Part shown: positions 1 to 8,768 of the stretch, in pieces
Layout: every line of letters starts with the position of its first letter
How positions within the stretch are numbered: position 1 is the first letter of the stretch
Assembly (NCBI RefSeq): GCF_027460065.1
Contig: NZ_JAPYZZ010000005.1
Coordinates: 241,539 to 305,538, forward strand
From: Martinezella rhizogenes
GTDB lineage: Bacteria; Pseudomonadota; Alphaproteobacteria; Rhizobiales; Rhizobiaceae
Direction: 5' to 3'
Length of the DNA stretch: 64,000 nt
Program-made: the position numbers and the translations under genes
Notes under the pieces: generated by a model
The model's input: the letters and a program-made list of their open reading frames with translations, nothing else
Databases searched by the model: none
Told to the model about the DNA's origin: nothing

Positions 1-742
1 CATGGGCATTGTCATCGAGCCGGCGGCCTTCGACGAAAGTGTGCACATCCGCCGCCAGCTCATCCGCTTCCAGACCGGAAATGAAGCAGCCGAGATTATA
101 GGCATGGGTGCCGATATCGCCGGTGGAGCCACCAACACCGGATTGGGCCGGATCGGTGCGCCAGACCGCCTGTTTCGCACCGGTCTGTTCCACCGCTTCC
201 GTCAGCCAGTCCTGCGGATATTCCATCTGCACCAGACGGATCGTACCGAGTTCACCGGCCTCCACCAGTTCGCGCGCATGCCGCACCATCGGATAGCCGG
301 TGTAGTTATGCGTCAGGATGAACAGCGCATCGGCCTTGTCTGCCACGTCTTTCAGCTTTTTCGCGTCTTCGAGATTGGAGGTCAGCGGCTTGTCGCAGAT
401 GACATGGATGCCGCGCTCCAGAAAGGCCTTTGCAGCGGGATAGTGCACATGGTTGGGCGTGACGATCGCCACGGCCTCGATACCATCCTCGCGCAGCGCT
501 TCCTTTTCGGCCATTTCTTCAAACGAGCCGTAGCAACGCTCAGGGTCGAGCCCCAGCTCACGACCGGAAGCGAGGGATTTCTCCGGTGTCGAGGACAGGG
601 CCCCCGCCACGAGATCGAAGCGATTGTCGAGCCGCGCGGCCATGCGATGAACGCCGCCGATGAATGCGCCCGAACCGCCGCCGACCATGCCGAGACGAAT
701 CCGCTTGTTCGCCGCGTCGGTTGTCTTTCCTTCAATAGCCAT
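1..742 (-). CDS. Gfo/Idh/MocA family oxidoreductase (3' end beyond window)
   Basis: This gene runs off the left edge of the window, so about 247 N-terminal residues are visible. The start at 742 follows a GAGGAAA ribosome binding site, and the gene lies 21 bp after the TIM-barrel gene at 764-1816. The N-terminus holds a Rossmann motif (GMVGGGSGAFIGG, residues about 18-30), and the family CDKP motif (usually EKP) follows near residue 115. The family uses NAD(P) to oxidise or reduce sugars, inositols or their derivatives in the cytoplasm. With an isomerase/epimerase and a sugar ABC transporter in the same operon, it probably oxidises the imported sugar. The substrate cannot be read from the sequence. 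Confidence 0.9.
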   Translation of the reverse strand, partial: MAIEGKTTDAANKRIRLGMVGGGSGAFIGGVHRMAARLDNRFDLVAGALSSTPEKSLASGRELGLDPERCYGSFEEMAEKEALREDGIEAVAIVTPNHVHYPAAKAFLERGIHVICDKPLTSNLEDAKKLKDVADKADALFILTHNYTGYPMVRHARELVEAGELGTIRLVQMEYPQDWLTEAVEQTGAKQAVWRTDPAQSGVGGSTGDIGTHAYNLGCFISGLEADELAADVHTFVEGRRLDDNAH

Positions 743-763
743 AATGTTTCCTCTGCAATGCTC

Positions 764-1816
764 TCAAAGCCCAAGCATACGGCGGTTGGCCGCATCGTCG
801 GTGCCACCAGATGCGAAATCGTCAAAAGCTTTTTCCGTGACGCGGATGATATGTGCCTTGACGAACTCGGCCCCTTCGCGCGCGCCATCTTCAGGGTGTT
901 TCAGCGCGCATTCCCACTCGACCACGGCCCAGCCGTCGAAATCATTGGCCGCCATTTTCGAGAAGATCGCACCGAAATCAACCTGCCCGTCGCCCAGCGA
1001 GCGGAAACGACCAGCGCGGTTCACCCAGCCCTGATACCCGCCATAGACGCCCTGCCGTCCGGTCGGATTGAACTCCGCATCCTTGACATGGAACATCTTG
1101 ATGCGATCCTTGTAAATGTCGATATTGTCAAGATAATCAAGGCATTGCAGCACGTAATGCGAGGGGTCGTAGAGCATGTTGGCGCGGGGATGGTTCTTCA
1201 CCCGCTCCAGGAACATCTCGAAGGTGACGCCGTCATGCAGATCCTCACCCGGATGGATTTCGTAGCAGACGTCCACACCCTGCTCGTCGGCGTAATCGAG
1301 AATCGGCGTCCAGCGTTTTGCCAGCTCGTCAAAGGCGGTTTCCACCAGACCGGCCGGACGTTGTGGCCACGGGTAGACGAACGGCCAGGCAAGCGCACCA
1401 GAAAAGGTCGCATGCGCCTTGATGCCGAGATTTCTCGAGGCTTTCAGCGCAAGCTTCACCTGCTCTACCGCCCATTCCTGGCGCGCCTTGGGGTTGCCGC
1501 GCACTTCCGGTGCCGCAAAGCCGTCAAAGGCCTCGTCATAAGCAGGATGAACGGCAACGAGCTGGCCCTGCAGGTGGGTGGAAAGCTCGGTCACCTCCAC
1601 ACCATTCTGGCGTGCCACACCGGCGAACTCGTCGCAATAATCCTTCGATTCAGCCGCTTTTTTGAGATCGATCAGCTGGCCTGCCCAGCTTGGCACCTGC
1701 ACGCCGACATAACCTTTTTCCGCCGCCCATTTGGTGATGGCATCCCAGCTGTTGAAGGGGGCAACATCACCGGCAAACTGGCCGAGAAAAAGACCCGGGC
1801 CCTTGATCGTTCTCAT
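764..1816 (-). CDS. Sugar phosphate isomerase/epimerase (xylose isomerase-like TIM barrel)
   Basis: The 350-residue protein starts with MRTIKGPGLFLGQF. The start at 1816 was chosen because AGGAGGA lies seven bases upstream; a longer frame to 1876 has no such site. The AP endonuclease family 2 fold is recognisable from GVDVCYEIHPGEDLHDG (metal Glu and His), DPSHYVLQ and MFHVKDAEF, which carry the usual metal ligands of IolE/IolI-like and ketose epimerase-like enzymes. It sits between the ABC ATPase and the Gfo/Idh dehydrogenase, an arrangement common in operons for inositol-like or 3-keto sugars. It probably isomerises or dehydrates a keto sugar. The exact reaction is unknown. Confidence 0.9.
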   Translation of the reverse strand: MRTIKGPGLFLGQFAGDVAPFNSWDAITKWAAEKGYVGVQVPSWAGQLIDLKKAAESKDYCDEFAGVARQNGVEVTELSTHLQGQLVAVHPAYDEAFDGFAAPEVRGNPKARQEWAVEQVKLALKASRNLGIKAHATFSGALAWPFVYPWPQRPAGLVETAFDELAKRWTPILDYADEQGVDVCYEIHPGEDLHDGVTFEMFLERVKNHPRANMLYDPSHYVLQCLDYLDNIDIYKDRIKMFHVKDAEFNPTGRQGVYGGYQGWVNRAGRFRSLGDGQVDFGAIFSKMAANDFDGWAVVEWECALKHPEDGAREGAEFVKAHIIRVTEKAFDDFASGGTDDAANRRMLGL

Positions 1817-1960
1817 AAAAATCTCCTCCTGCATCGATACAGTTGCGCGGTAAACCGCTTTTTTCTCCAGCGCCAAGCTAACCGCTCGTGATTTTCAAAC
1901 AAGCCCCAAAAGCGGAGGGACAAAAGAATTTTCACACTTCATTGAAAATGCACATGGCGC

Positions 1961-3034
1961 TTAAAGCGCCAGGCCGCTCGCCCTGTCGAAGACATGCACA
2001 CGTTCATGATGCACGGTGGCGGCGAAGGGCGTATTGACCTTCACCGGTTGCTCGCCATCCACCACTGCCGTCACCTGATCACCCGCCAGTTCAAAGACAA
2101 CATGCGTCTGCGCGCCGGTCGGCTCCACCAGCACCGTCCTGCCGGATAGCGAAATATCACCGCCTATGCTCGAGCCGATATGTTCCGGTCTCAAGCCAAT
2201 CGTCACCGGCTGGCCGCGTTTGACCTTTCTGGAGGCGGCAATGCGGATCGCGGTTCCATCCTTCAGCCGGGCGGCGGGCTCATCGCCCTCGCCATCGACC
2301 ACGCCTTCGATGAGATTCATGGCGGGCGAACCGATAAAGGCGGCGACGAAGAGATTGGCGGGTGTCTTGTAAAGCTCGAGCGGTGTGCCCTGCTGCTCGA
2401 TGCGGCCGTGATTGAGCACCACCACCCGGTCTGCCAGCGTCATGGCTTCGATCTGGTCATGGGTGACATAGATGGAGGTCGTACCGACCTTCTGGTGCAG
2501 AGCCTTGATTTCACTGCGCATCTGTACGCGCAGCTTGGCATCCAGGTTGGACAGGGGCTCATCGAACAGGAAGACTGCGGGGTTGCGCACGACGGCGCGC
2601 CCCATGGCGACGCGCTGGCGCTGGCCGCCGGAAAGCTGAGACGGCTTGCGATCCAGAAGCTTGCCGAGATCGAGCATGCGGGCGGCTTCCGCCACACGCT
2701 CTTCGATGACGGTTTTCGGCTGGCCGGCGAGCTTCAGGTTGAAGCCCATGTTTTCGGCCACAGTCATATGCGGATAAAGCGCATAGGACTGAAACACCAT
2801 GGCGATGTTGCGTTCCCGCGGGGTCATGGAATTGACCACCTTGTCGCCAATGAGAATATCCCCATCGGTGATTTCTTCCAGCCCGGCGATCATGCGCAGC
2901 AGCGTGGACTTGCCGCAGCCCGAAGGCCCGACAAGTGCGATGAATTCGCCGTCGGCTATATCAAGCGAGATGCCGTGAATGACATCGAGTGCGGCATAGG
3001 ACTTGCGGATATCCCTAAGTTCGACGGAAGCCAT
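1961..3034 (-). CDS. Sugar ABC transporter ATP-binding protein (UgpC/MalK family)
   Basis: This 357-residue ATPase drives import through the two permeases encoded just upstream at 3052-4831. Walker A is GPSGCGKST (residues 36-44), the signature is LSGGQRQR (about 134) and Walker B is VFLFDEPLSNLDA. The C-terminal third is the TOBE/MalK regulatory domain, ending near VHVFDRASG. Length and motifs are typical of the CUT1 family, which imports di- and oligosaccharides, glycosides or glycerol phosphate. The gene starts 17 bp after the preceding permease, so it is in the same operon. The 144-bp gap before the TIM-barrel gene could hold a separate promoter, but none stands out. Confidence 0.96.
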   Translation of the reverse strand: MASVELRDIRKSYAALDVIHGISLDIADGEFIALVGPSGCGKSTLLRMIAGLEEITDGDILIGDKVVNSMTPRERNIAMVFQSYALYPHMTVAENMGFNLKLAGQPKTVIEERVAEAARMLDLGKLLDRKPSQLSGGQRQRVAMGRAVVRNPAVFLFDEPLSNLDAKLRVQMRSEIKALHQKVGTTSIYVTHDQIEAMTLADRVVVLNHGRIEQQGTPLELYKTPANLFVAAFIGSPAMNLIEGVVDGEGDEPAARLKDGTAIRIAASRKVKRGQPVTIGLRPEHIGSSIGGDISLSGRTVLVEPTGAQTHVVFELAGDQVTAVVDGEQPVKVNTPFAATVHHERVHVFDRASGLAL

Positions 3035-3051
3035 ATTTTGCTCCTTTCACG

Positions 3052-3900
3052 TTACGATTTGACGGCACCGGCCGTCAGGCCCGCGATGATATGTTTCTGG
3101 GCGAGGAAGAAGACGATGACGGTCGGCAGGATCGTCAGCGTGATGAAGGCGAGCACGAGCTGCCATTCCGTGCCGAATTCGCCGCGATAGACCATGATGC
3201 CGAGCGGCCAGGGATATTTCGATTCCGAATTCAGCATGATCAGCGGCAGGATGTAGCTGTTCCAGCTGCCAACGAAAGAGACGATGCCAACAGTCGCCAC
3301 AATCGGCCGCGAAAGCGGCACGGAAATGTGCCAGAAGAAGCGGAGATAACCGCAGCCATCCACGAAGGCCGCCTGAAACAGCTCGTCCGGCAGATTGCGA
3401 AAATAATTGCGGAACAGAAGGATGCTCATGCCCAGTCCGAAGGCCACCTGCGGCAGAACAACCCCCCAATAGGTGTCGAGCAGGCCGAGATCGCGAATGC
3501 GGATGAACAGCGGCAGGATGGCCGTGGCCGCCGGGAACATCAGGCCGAGCAGGAAATAATTGAGCATGAAGGACGAGCCGAAGAATTTCACATGCGCGAA
3601 GGTGAAGGCCGCCATGGCCGAGACGGTAAGCGTCAGGAACACCGTCAACAGCGCGATGACAAGCGAGTTGAATATCTGCAGCCAATAACGTTTGCCGAAA
3701 AGAATATCGCCGTAATTGGCCCATTGCCATTCGGCCGGAATGCCGAAGGGATTGACGCGCAGGTCTCCCAGCGTCTTGAAACCGCCAAGGGCCGTTGTCA
3801 GAAGCGGGATGAGCACGATGGCCGCAATCAGGCTCAGCGAAATATAAAGATAAAGCTTGGTTTGCAGCGGCATGCGGACGGAGGTGGATGTGTCAGTCAT
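3052..3900 (-). CDS. Sugar ABC transporter permease (MalG/UgpE type)
   Basis: This is a 282-residue inner-membrane protein with about six hydrophobic segments. The first is LYLYISLSLIAAIVLIPLLTT, written here only as residues 15-35. The coupling-helix EAA motif appears as ELFQAAFVDGCGYLRFFWHISVPLSRP. It belongs to the second permease class of CUT1 importers. The start overlaps the end of the MalF-type gene by 8 bp, which implies translational coupling. It works with the MalF-type partner (3893-4831), the binding protein (4903-6204) and the ATPase (1961-3034). Substrate specificity is not visible. Confidence 0.95.
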   Translation of the reverse strand: MTDTSTSVRMPLQTKLYLYISLSLIAAIVLIPLLTTALGGFKTLGDLRVNPFGIPAEWQWANYGDILFGKRYWLQIFNSLVIALLTVFLTLTVSAMAAFTFAHVKFFGSSFMLNYFLLGLMFPAATAILPLFIRIRDLGLLDTYWGVVLPQVAFGLGMSILLFRNYFRNLPDELFQAAFVDGCGYLRFFWHISVPLSRPIVATVGIVSFVGSWNSYILPLIMLNSESKYPWPLGIMVYRGEFGTEWQLVLAFITLTILPTVIVFFLAQKHIIAGLTAGAVKS

Positions 3901-4831
3901 GGCGCATGAAAATCCTTTTGTAACCGAAGGCGAGCGTCACGCAGATGACGAAGAGAACGACGCCGACCGCACTGCCAAGCCCCACCTGCATGCGCATGAC
4001 GCCGTAGGTGTAAAGGAAGGTGACCATGGTCTGCGTGGAGTTGGAGGGGCCACCGCCGGTAAGCGGCATGATCATGTCGAACAACTGCAGCGAGCCGATG
4101 ACCGCAAAGAAGACGGAAAGGCGCACCGTCGAGCCAAGCATTGGCAGCGTGACGTAACGGAATTTCTGCCAGCCGGACGCGCCGTCGATTTCGGCCGCTT
4201 CCAGCACATTCTTGTCGACGGATTGAAGGCCGGCGATGAACAGCATCATGTGGAAACCGAAATATTTCCAGACGATGACGCCGAGCACGGCATAGATCGC
4301 CACATCCTTGTCGGCCAGCACGTAAGGATTGGCGAAGCCGAAGAAATTGGAGATGGCGGCAAACAGACCATAATCGCCATCATAAACGAAGCGCCAGATC
4401 AGACCCGCTGCGACGTCAGCCAGAACATAAGGCAGAAAAAACACCAGCCGGAAGGCGACGACGCCGGGAATGCGATGCGCCAGCATCATGGCGAGCCAGA
4501 TCGCCAACGGAATCTGGATCAGGATCGAGATAAGGATGATCAGTCCGTTATTCATCAGGGCCTGCGAGAAGGCGGCATTGCCGAACAGGACCTGGAAATT
4601 CTTCAAACCCACAAAATCGGTCGGCGTGCCGTAGCCGTTCCAGCGGTAAAGGCTGTACCACGCCGCCTCGCCCATGGGCAGGATAACGAAGAGGGTAAAG
4701 AGCAGAAGTGCTGGCGGCAGAAACACCAGCAGGGTCAGCGCCCGGTCATGTGCGACCGAACTTTGCTTGCGCTTGGCCTTTGTCGTGCCGCGCGCCGGTA
4801 TGGACGCAGAAGTCATGGAAATATCCGTCAT
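3893..4831 (-). CDS. Sugar ABC transporter permease (MalF/UgpA type)
   Basis: This 312-residue membrane protein has an N-terminal cytoplasmic tail, a first membrane helix at about residues 30-52 (LTLLVFLPPALLLFTLFVIL) and five more predicted helices. The EAA loop reads LEAAEIDGASGWQKFRYVTLPML. It is the first permease class of CUT1 importers, and it is followed by the MalG-type gene with an 8-bp overlap. The gene lies 71 bp downstream of the binding-protein gene, and that gap contains a GC-rich hairpin (4862-4884). Upstream of the start is a weak GGATAGAG-type ribosome binding site. Confidence 0.95.
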   Translation of the reverse strand: MTDISMTSASIPARGTTKAKRKQSSVAHDRALTLLVFLPPALLLFTLFVILPMGEAAWYSLYRWNGYGTPTDFVGLKNFQVLFGNAAFSQALMNNGLIILISILIQIPLAIWLAMMLAHRIPGVVAFRLVFFLPYVLADVAAGLIWRFVYDGDYGLFAAISNFFGFANPYVLADKDVAIYAVLGVIVWKYFGFHMMLFIAGLQSVDKNVLEAAEIDGASGWQKFRYVTLPMLGSTVRLSVFFAVIGSLQLFDMIMPLTGGGPSNSTQTMVTFLYTYGVMRMQVGLGSAVGVVLFVICVTLAFGYKRIFMRHD

Positions 4832-4861
4832 CTCTATCCGCTTTCATGGAGGCAGATAAGC

Positions 4862-4884
4862 GGCGCCGCATATTCGGCGGCGCC
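4862..4884 (-). terminator. Hairpin after the binding-protein gene, possible attenuator
   Basis: A perfect 8-bp GC stem (GGCGCCGC with GCGGCGCC) around a 7-nt loop lies between the binding-protein stop and the first permease start. There is no T-run, so full termination is unlikely. It more probably lowers read-through or protects the upstream mRNA, giving more binding protein than permease. Similar hairpins follow two other binding-protein genes in this window (20230-20251 and 59648-59685). Confidence 0.5.
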
Positions 4885-4902
4885 ACCATGGAAATCGTCA
4901 GA

Positions 4903-6204
4903 TCAGCGCAGTTCGAATGCGTCCTGAATCTGCTGGGCGCCTTCCTCTGCGGTCATCTGGCCGGAGACGATCTCGACAGAGACATCATTGACGACGCGGC
5001 CAACAGCGGCCCCCAGTGTCTGATCGAAGAAGTTCTGGTGCCAGGTGGAGGCGGCAAGCTGCTTGGCCGAATCCGCCAGCAGCGGGTTCTTCACCGCACC
5101 GGCAGCACCCGTCGCAACCGGCAGGATCATGCCTGCAGTCGCCATCTTTTCTTCGCTTGCCTTGCTGGTCAGGAAGGTCGCGAAATCGATCGCTTCCTTG
5201 GAGGCGTTCTTAGTGACCGCCCAGCCGTTCAAGCCGCCCAGCGTATCGGTGGCCTTGCCGGCACCGCCTTCAACGACCGGAAAGGCGAAGCGGCCGATAT
5301 TTTCAGGGGCAAGCCCCTTGCCGTCGCCGGCATTCTTGCGCTGGTTGGCCTCGGTATTGTCGAAGCCCAGGATGATGGCCGCCTTGCCGTCGCCGAAGAC
5401 GCCGAGCGCCTGCGGCCAGGTGGAGCCAAGATAGCCGGGCTGGAAGGGCTCGAGCTTGCCGAACTCGGCCAGCTGTTCACCCGCCTTGATGATGGCCGGG
5501 TCCATGAACCCTTTGCCTTCGCCCTTGCGGGCAGCATCGAACACCGCCTGCCCGCCATTGCGCATGACGAGATAGCTCCAGTAGAAATGGATCGGCCATT
5601 TTTCGCCGCCGCCGCCGGCAATCGGCACGATACCCGCCTGCTTGATCTTCTTGACCGTGGCGCTCAGATCATCCCAGGTCTTGATGTCTTCTGCTTTCAC
5701 GCCGGCCTTGGAAAACAGCTCTTTGTTATAAAAGAAGCTGACGAGGCTGACGCGGTAAGGCACGGCCCAGGTCTTGCCATCGAACGACAGACCATCGATT
5801 GCGGAGGCATTATAGGCCTGACGCAGCTTGCCGCCATCCGCATCGAAAACTTCGGTCAGGTCCTTCAGCGCGCCGGTCTTGGACTGCTCCTCCAGGACGC
5901 CGCCGCCCCAGCTGTAAAAGAAGTCAGGCACGTCGTTGGATTGCAACAGCGTCGGCAATTTTGCCTTGAAGGCCTCGTTTTCGAGGAACTGCAGCTGAAT
6001 ATCGACATCGGGGTGCTTGGCCTCATATTCCTTGGCAATCTCCTCCCAGACAGCCACGGATTTGGGGTCCAGTTCCACATGCATCCATTTAACGACCGTC
6101 GCGGCCGAGGCGCTTGCGGCGCCGAGCATGAGAGCAATGCTTGTCGTTGCGGCAAAGCCTGTCAGCCTGCCGCTCAGGCTTGCGCCTGCGTGCCAAATCG
6201 TCAT
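4903..6204 (-). CDS. Sugar ABC transporter substrate-binding protein (family 1)
   Basis: This 433-residue periplasmic binding protein has a Sec signal peptide with a cleavage site near ASASA-ATVVKW (about residue 35). The start at 6204 is preceded by GAGGGAGGATC. Family 1 features include DFFYSWGGGVLEE, WAVPYRVSLVSFFYNKELF and the C-terminal EGAQQIQDAFE. It captures the substrate for the permease pair downstream. It is the first gene of the operon and is transcribed divergently from the ROK regulator. The promoter has TTGACA (6278-6283 on the minus strand) and carries an operator-like site at 6234-6256. The length is normal for CUT1 systems. The ligand is unknown, but the enzymes in the operon point to a sugar that is oxidised and epimerised. 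Confidence 0.95.
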   Translation of the reverse strand: MTIWHAGASLSGRLTGFAATTSIALMLGAASASAATVVKWMHVELDPKSVAVWEEIAKEYEAKHPDVDIQLQFLENEAFKAKLPTLLQSNDVPDFFYSWGGGVLEEQSKTGALKDLTEVFDADGGKLRQAYNASAIDGLSFDGKTWAVPYRVSLVSFFYNKELFSKAGVKAEDIKTWDDLSATVKKIKQAGIVPIAGGGGEKWPIHFYWSYLVMRNGGQAVFDAARKGEGKGFMDPAIIKAGEQLAEFGKLEPFQPGYLGSTWPQALGVFGDGKAAIILGFDNTEANQRKNAGDGKGLAPENIGRFAFPVVEGGAGKATDTLGGLNGWAVTKNASKEAIDFATFLTSKASEEKMATAGMILPVATGAAGAVKNPLLADSAKQLAASTWHQNFFDQTLGAAVGRVVNDVSVEIVSGQMTAEEGAQQIQDAFELR

Positions 6205-6233
6205 GATGGTGATCCTCCCTCGGGGATTTCCTC

Positions 6234-6256
6234 ATTTATTCCCCAATGCGGATTAA
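6234..6256 (-). promoter_or_regulatory. Candidate ROK-repressor operator, binding-protein side
   Basis: Read on the minus strand, this stretch is TTAATCCGCATT, five bases, then ATAAAT. The same two blocks with the same five-base spacing occur on the plus strand at 6342-6364, facing the ROK gene. The site lies downstream of the minus-strand TTGACA at 6278-6283, at about the -10 region and start of the ABC operon. Binding there would block transcription. The regulator is inferred from proximity. Confidence 0.6.
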
Positions 6257-6313
6257 TTCATATCAGGGTTCACTCATTGTCAAGGCACAATGCCGATTTT
6301 TTGCGCTTGGCGC

Positions 6314-6364
6314 TTGACACACCCCACCCCCACCCCGTTATTTAATCCGCATTCCGATATAAAT
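6314..6364 (+). promoter_or_regulatory. Promoter of the ROK gene with operator-like site
   Basis: TTGACA at 6314-6319 is followed after 18 bases by TTATTT (6338-6343), a plausible -35/-10 pair for the ROK gene starting at 6399. The block TTAATCCGCATT at 6342-6353, then five bases and ATAAAT to 6364, repeats in the same orientation relative to its gene as the site at 6234-6256. This suggests that the ROK protein represses both itself and the divergent ABC operon. Confidence 0.55.
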
Positions 6365-6398
6365 CGGGAAGAAACGGCATTGATCGCAGCAGGACACC

Positions 6399-7598
6399 AT
6401 GAAGACCGCAGACCCAGAATTGATGCGCGCGATCAACAGGCTGAGCGTGCTGGACAGCATCCGCCGCCATGGGCCAATCTCGCGGGTGGAAATCAGCGAA
6501 AGAACGCAGCTCTCCACCACGACCGTTTCGGCGATCACCGCCTCGCTGCTGGATGACGGGCTTATCCTCACCCGCCATATCGGCGATATCCGCACCGAAG
6601 GTGCACGCGGCAGACCGCGCGTGATGCTGGAGCTGAACCCGGATGCCGCCCGCGTGGTGGGCGCCAAGATCGCCGCGAACCGCATGGTTTTCGTCGTCAC
6701 CGATTTCTGCGGCAATGTGCTGTCGACCCTTTCCCTGCCGATCCGCGTCGACCGCCAGCCGATTGGCGTCATTGCCGATCTGGTGGAGGACGGGGTGCGC
6801 CGCTGCGTCGTCGATGCCGGCTTTTCGCTTGAGGATGTGGACATGGTCTGTCTTGGCCTGCCCGGCGTCATCGAGCACCGCACCGGCAAGATCCGCAGCA
6901 GCCCTATCCTGCGGGAAGTGAATGTCAATTTCGCCGAGGAAATGACGGCACGGCTGAGTTCGCCGACCATCATCGAAAGCGACGCCCACGCCATCACACT
7001 CGCCCATCACTGGTTCGGCCATGCGCGTGATCTCGAAGACATGGTGCTGATTTCGCTCGAACAGACGCTCGGGCTCGGCGTGCTGCATCAGAACCAGCTC
7101 TTCCGCGGGGCGGGCGGCCTCAGCCACAATCTCGGCGACCTCGTCATTGGCCTTGCCAATGAAGGTACCGTGCGGCTGGCGAGCCAAGCGGGCGAAAATG
7201 CCATTCTTGGCTCTCGTCCTGTGGACGGGCGTTTTGCCGAGGCCATCCGGCTCGGTCGCGGCATGCAGCATGCCCATGCACTGATTGCAGCGGAAGACCA
7301 TGATCTCATCGCCGCGGCATTGCGCGCCGGTGCGGCACTCGGCCTGACACTTGCCAATATCGTCACGCTGTTTGCGCCACCGCGGGTCATCATTACCGGC
7401 TCCAGCCTTGAACTGGGCGAACCCTTCATCACCAGCATTCGCGACAGCTACAACGCTGCCGTGCCACCATCCCTGGCCGGTGTCGCGGAACTGGTTTTCG
7501 ACATTGCGAGCGACGAATTATGGGCGCAGGGGGCTGCGGCCGTCGCGCTTTACGAACTTTACGAATCGCCATGGAACACCACGGGGCCGGCGCTCTAG
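6399..7598 (+). CDS. ROK family transcriptional repressor
   Basis: The 399-residue protein has an N-terminal winged helix-turn-helix at about residues 18-65 (RRHGPISRVEISERTQLSTT) followed by a ROK sugar-kinase-like domain. The domain contains VCLGLPGVIEHRTGKIR and LISLEQTLGLGVLHQNQLFRG. The usual zinc motif CxCGxxGC after the GxxxHxxGD segment is absent, so this is a regulator that probably lacks the structural zinc. The start at 6399 has a modest AGGA site. It is divergent from the sugar ABC operon and is followed by a dehydrogenase and a ThuA-like gene. It probably senses the transported sugar or an intermediate and controls both directions. Confidence 0.92.
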   Translation: MKTADPELMRAINRLSVLDSIRRHGPISRVEISERTQLSTTTVSAITASLLDDGLILTRHIGDIRTEGARGRPRVMLELNPDAARVVGAKIAANRMVFVVTDFCGNVLSTLSLPIRVDRQPIGVIADLVEDGVRRCVVDAGFSLEDVDMVCLGLPGVIEHRTGKIRSSPILREVNVNFAEEMTARLSSPTIIESDAHAITLAHHWFGHARDLEDMVLISLEQTLGLGVLHQNQLFRGAGGLSHNLGDLVIGLANEGTVRLASQAGENAILGSRPVDGRFAEAIRLGRGMQHAHALIAAEDHDLIAAALRAGAALGLTLANIVTLFAPPRVIITGSSLELGEPFITSIRDSYNAAVPPSLAGVAELVFDIASDELWAQGAAAVALYELYESPWNTTGPAL

Positions 7599-7650
7599 CC
7601 GAAAGGCTCGTGCACGGGATTCGGCATTTCTGATTTACGGGAGGAATTAC

Positions 7651-8751
7651 ATGAAAAAGGTCGGTATCGGCATCATCGGCTGCGGCAACATCTCCAGTGC
7701 CTATCTCAAGGCCATGGCCTCGTTTCCGATTCTCGATATTCGCGGTCTTGCGGATATGAACGAGGAGGTGGCGAAGGCGCGGGCGGACGAATTCGGCCTT
7801 CAGGCAAAAAGCATCGACGCGCTTCTTTCTGACCCCACAGTGGAAATCATCGTCAACCTGACCATCCCCAAGGCGCATGTGGAAGTAGGTCTGCGGGCGC
7901 TGGATGCCGGCAAACACGCCTATTCCGAGAAGCCGCTGGGCATCAATTTCGCCGAAGGCAAACGTCTTGCGGATGCGGCAAAAGCGAGGGGTCTGCGTAT
8001 CGGCTCGGCCCCCGATACATTCCTCGGCGGCGGCCACCAGACAGCGCGCCGGCTGATCGACGAGGGCGTTCTGGGCCAGCCGGTCGGCGGAACGGCCACC
8101 TTCATGTGCCCTGGCCATGAGCGCTGGCACCCCAACCCCGCCTTCTATTACGAGGTTGGGGGCGGGCCGATGCTGGATATGGGACCCTATTACATCACCG
8201 ATCTCGTCAATCTGTTTGGTCCGGTCGCCAAGGTCGCGGGCTTTGCCATTGCTCCGCGCAACGAGCGCCTCATCACCAGCGAGCCGAAGAATGGCGAAAA
8301 AATCCCCGTTCATGTCGCCACCCATGTTTCTGGCGTGCTGGCGTTTGAGAATGGCGCCGTGGTGCAGGTGGGAATGAGCTTCGATGTCGCCGGCCATAAA
8401 CACGTGCCGCTGGAAATCTACGGCACGGAAGGCACGCTGATCGTGCCCGATCCCAACCATTTCGGCGGCGAGGTGCAATTGCTGAAAAAGGGCGGCCAGT
8501 TCGAACCGCAGGCGCTGTCATCCCCCTATGCCGACGGCAATTACCGGTCCATCGGCGTGGCGGACATGGCCCATGCGATCCGCGAGAACCGACCGCACCG
8601 CGCCAATGGCGATCTTGCCCTGCATGTGCTGGAAGTCATGGAAGCCTTCCAGACGGCATCGGACAGCGGCACCACCATTTCCATCACCACCAAGGTGGAG
8701 CGCCCTGCTCCGCTTGAAACATCGCTGGTCGACGGCCAGCTCGGCAAATAA
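7651..8751 (+). CDS. Gfo/Idh/MocA family oxidoreductase
   Basis: This is a 366-residue dehydrogenase starting MKKVGIGIIGCGNIS, a Rossmann GxGxxS motif at residues 8-14. The start at 7651 follows GGGAGGAATTAC; a longer open frame to 7351 only shadows the ROK gene. The EKP motif appears as YSEKPLGINF (about residue 95). The C-terminal domain carries GGGPMLDMGPYYITDLVNLFG, the segment with the usual catalytic Asp and nearby Lys/His positions. It is the second member of this family in the cluster (the first is at 1-742). The two may act on successive steps, for example oxidation at C3 and later reduction. It is followed 17 bp later by the ThuA-like gene. Confidence 0.93.
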   Translation: MKKVGIGIIGCGNISSAYLKAMASFPILDIRGLADMNEEVAKARADEFGLQAKSIDALLSDPTVEIIVNLTIPKAHVEVGLRALDAGKHAYSEKPLGINFAEGKRLADAAKARGLRIGSAPDTFLGGGHQTARRLIDEGVLGQPVGGTATFMCPGHERWHPNPAFYYEVGGGPMLDMGPYYITDLVNLFGPVAKVAGFAIAPRNERLITSEPKNGEKIPVHVATHVSGVLAFENGAVVQVGMSFDVAGHKHVPLEIYGTEGTLIVPDPNHFGGEVQLLKKGGQFEPQALSSPYADGNYRSIGVADMAHAIRENRPHRANGDLALHVLEVMEAFQTASDSGTTISITTKVERPAPLETSLVDGQLGK

Positions 8752-8768
8752 TCCTGAGGAGGAAATAA

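Noticed and set aside
2..1891. Open frame of 629 codons on the plus strand
   Set aside because: It lies opposite the Gfo/Idh and TIM-barrel genes, has no recognisable domain, and is a third-position GC artefact of high-GC DNA.
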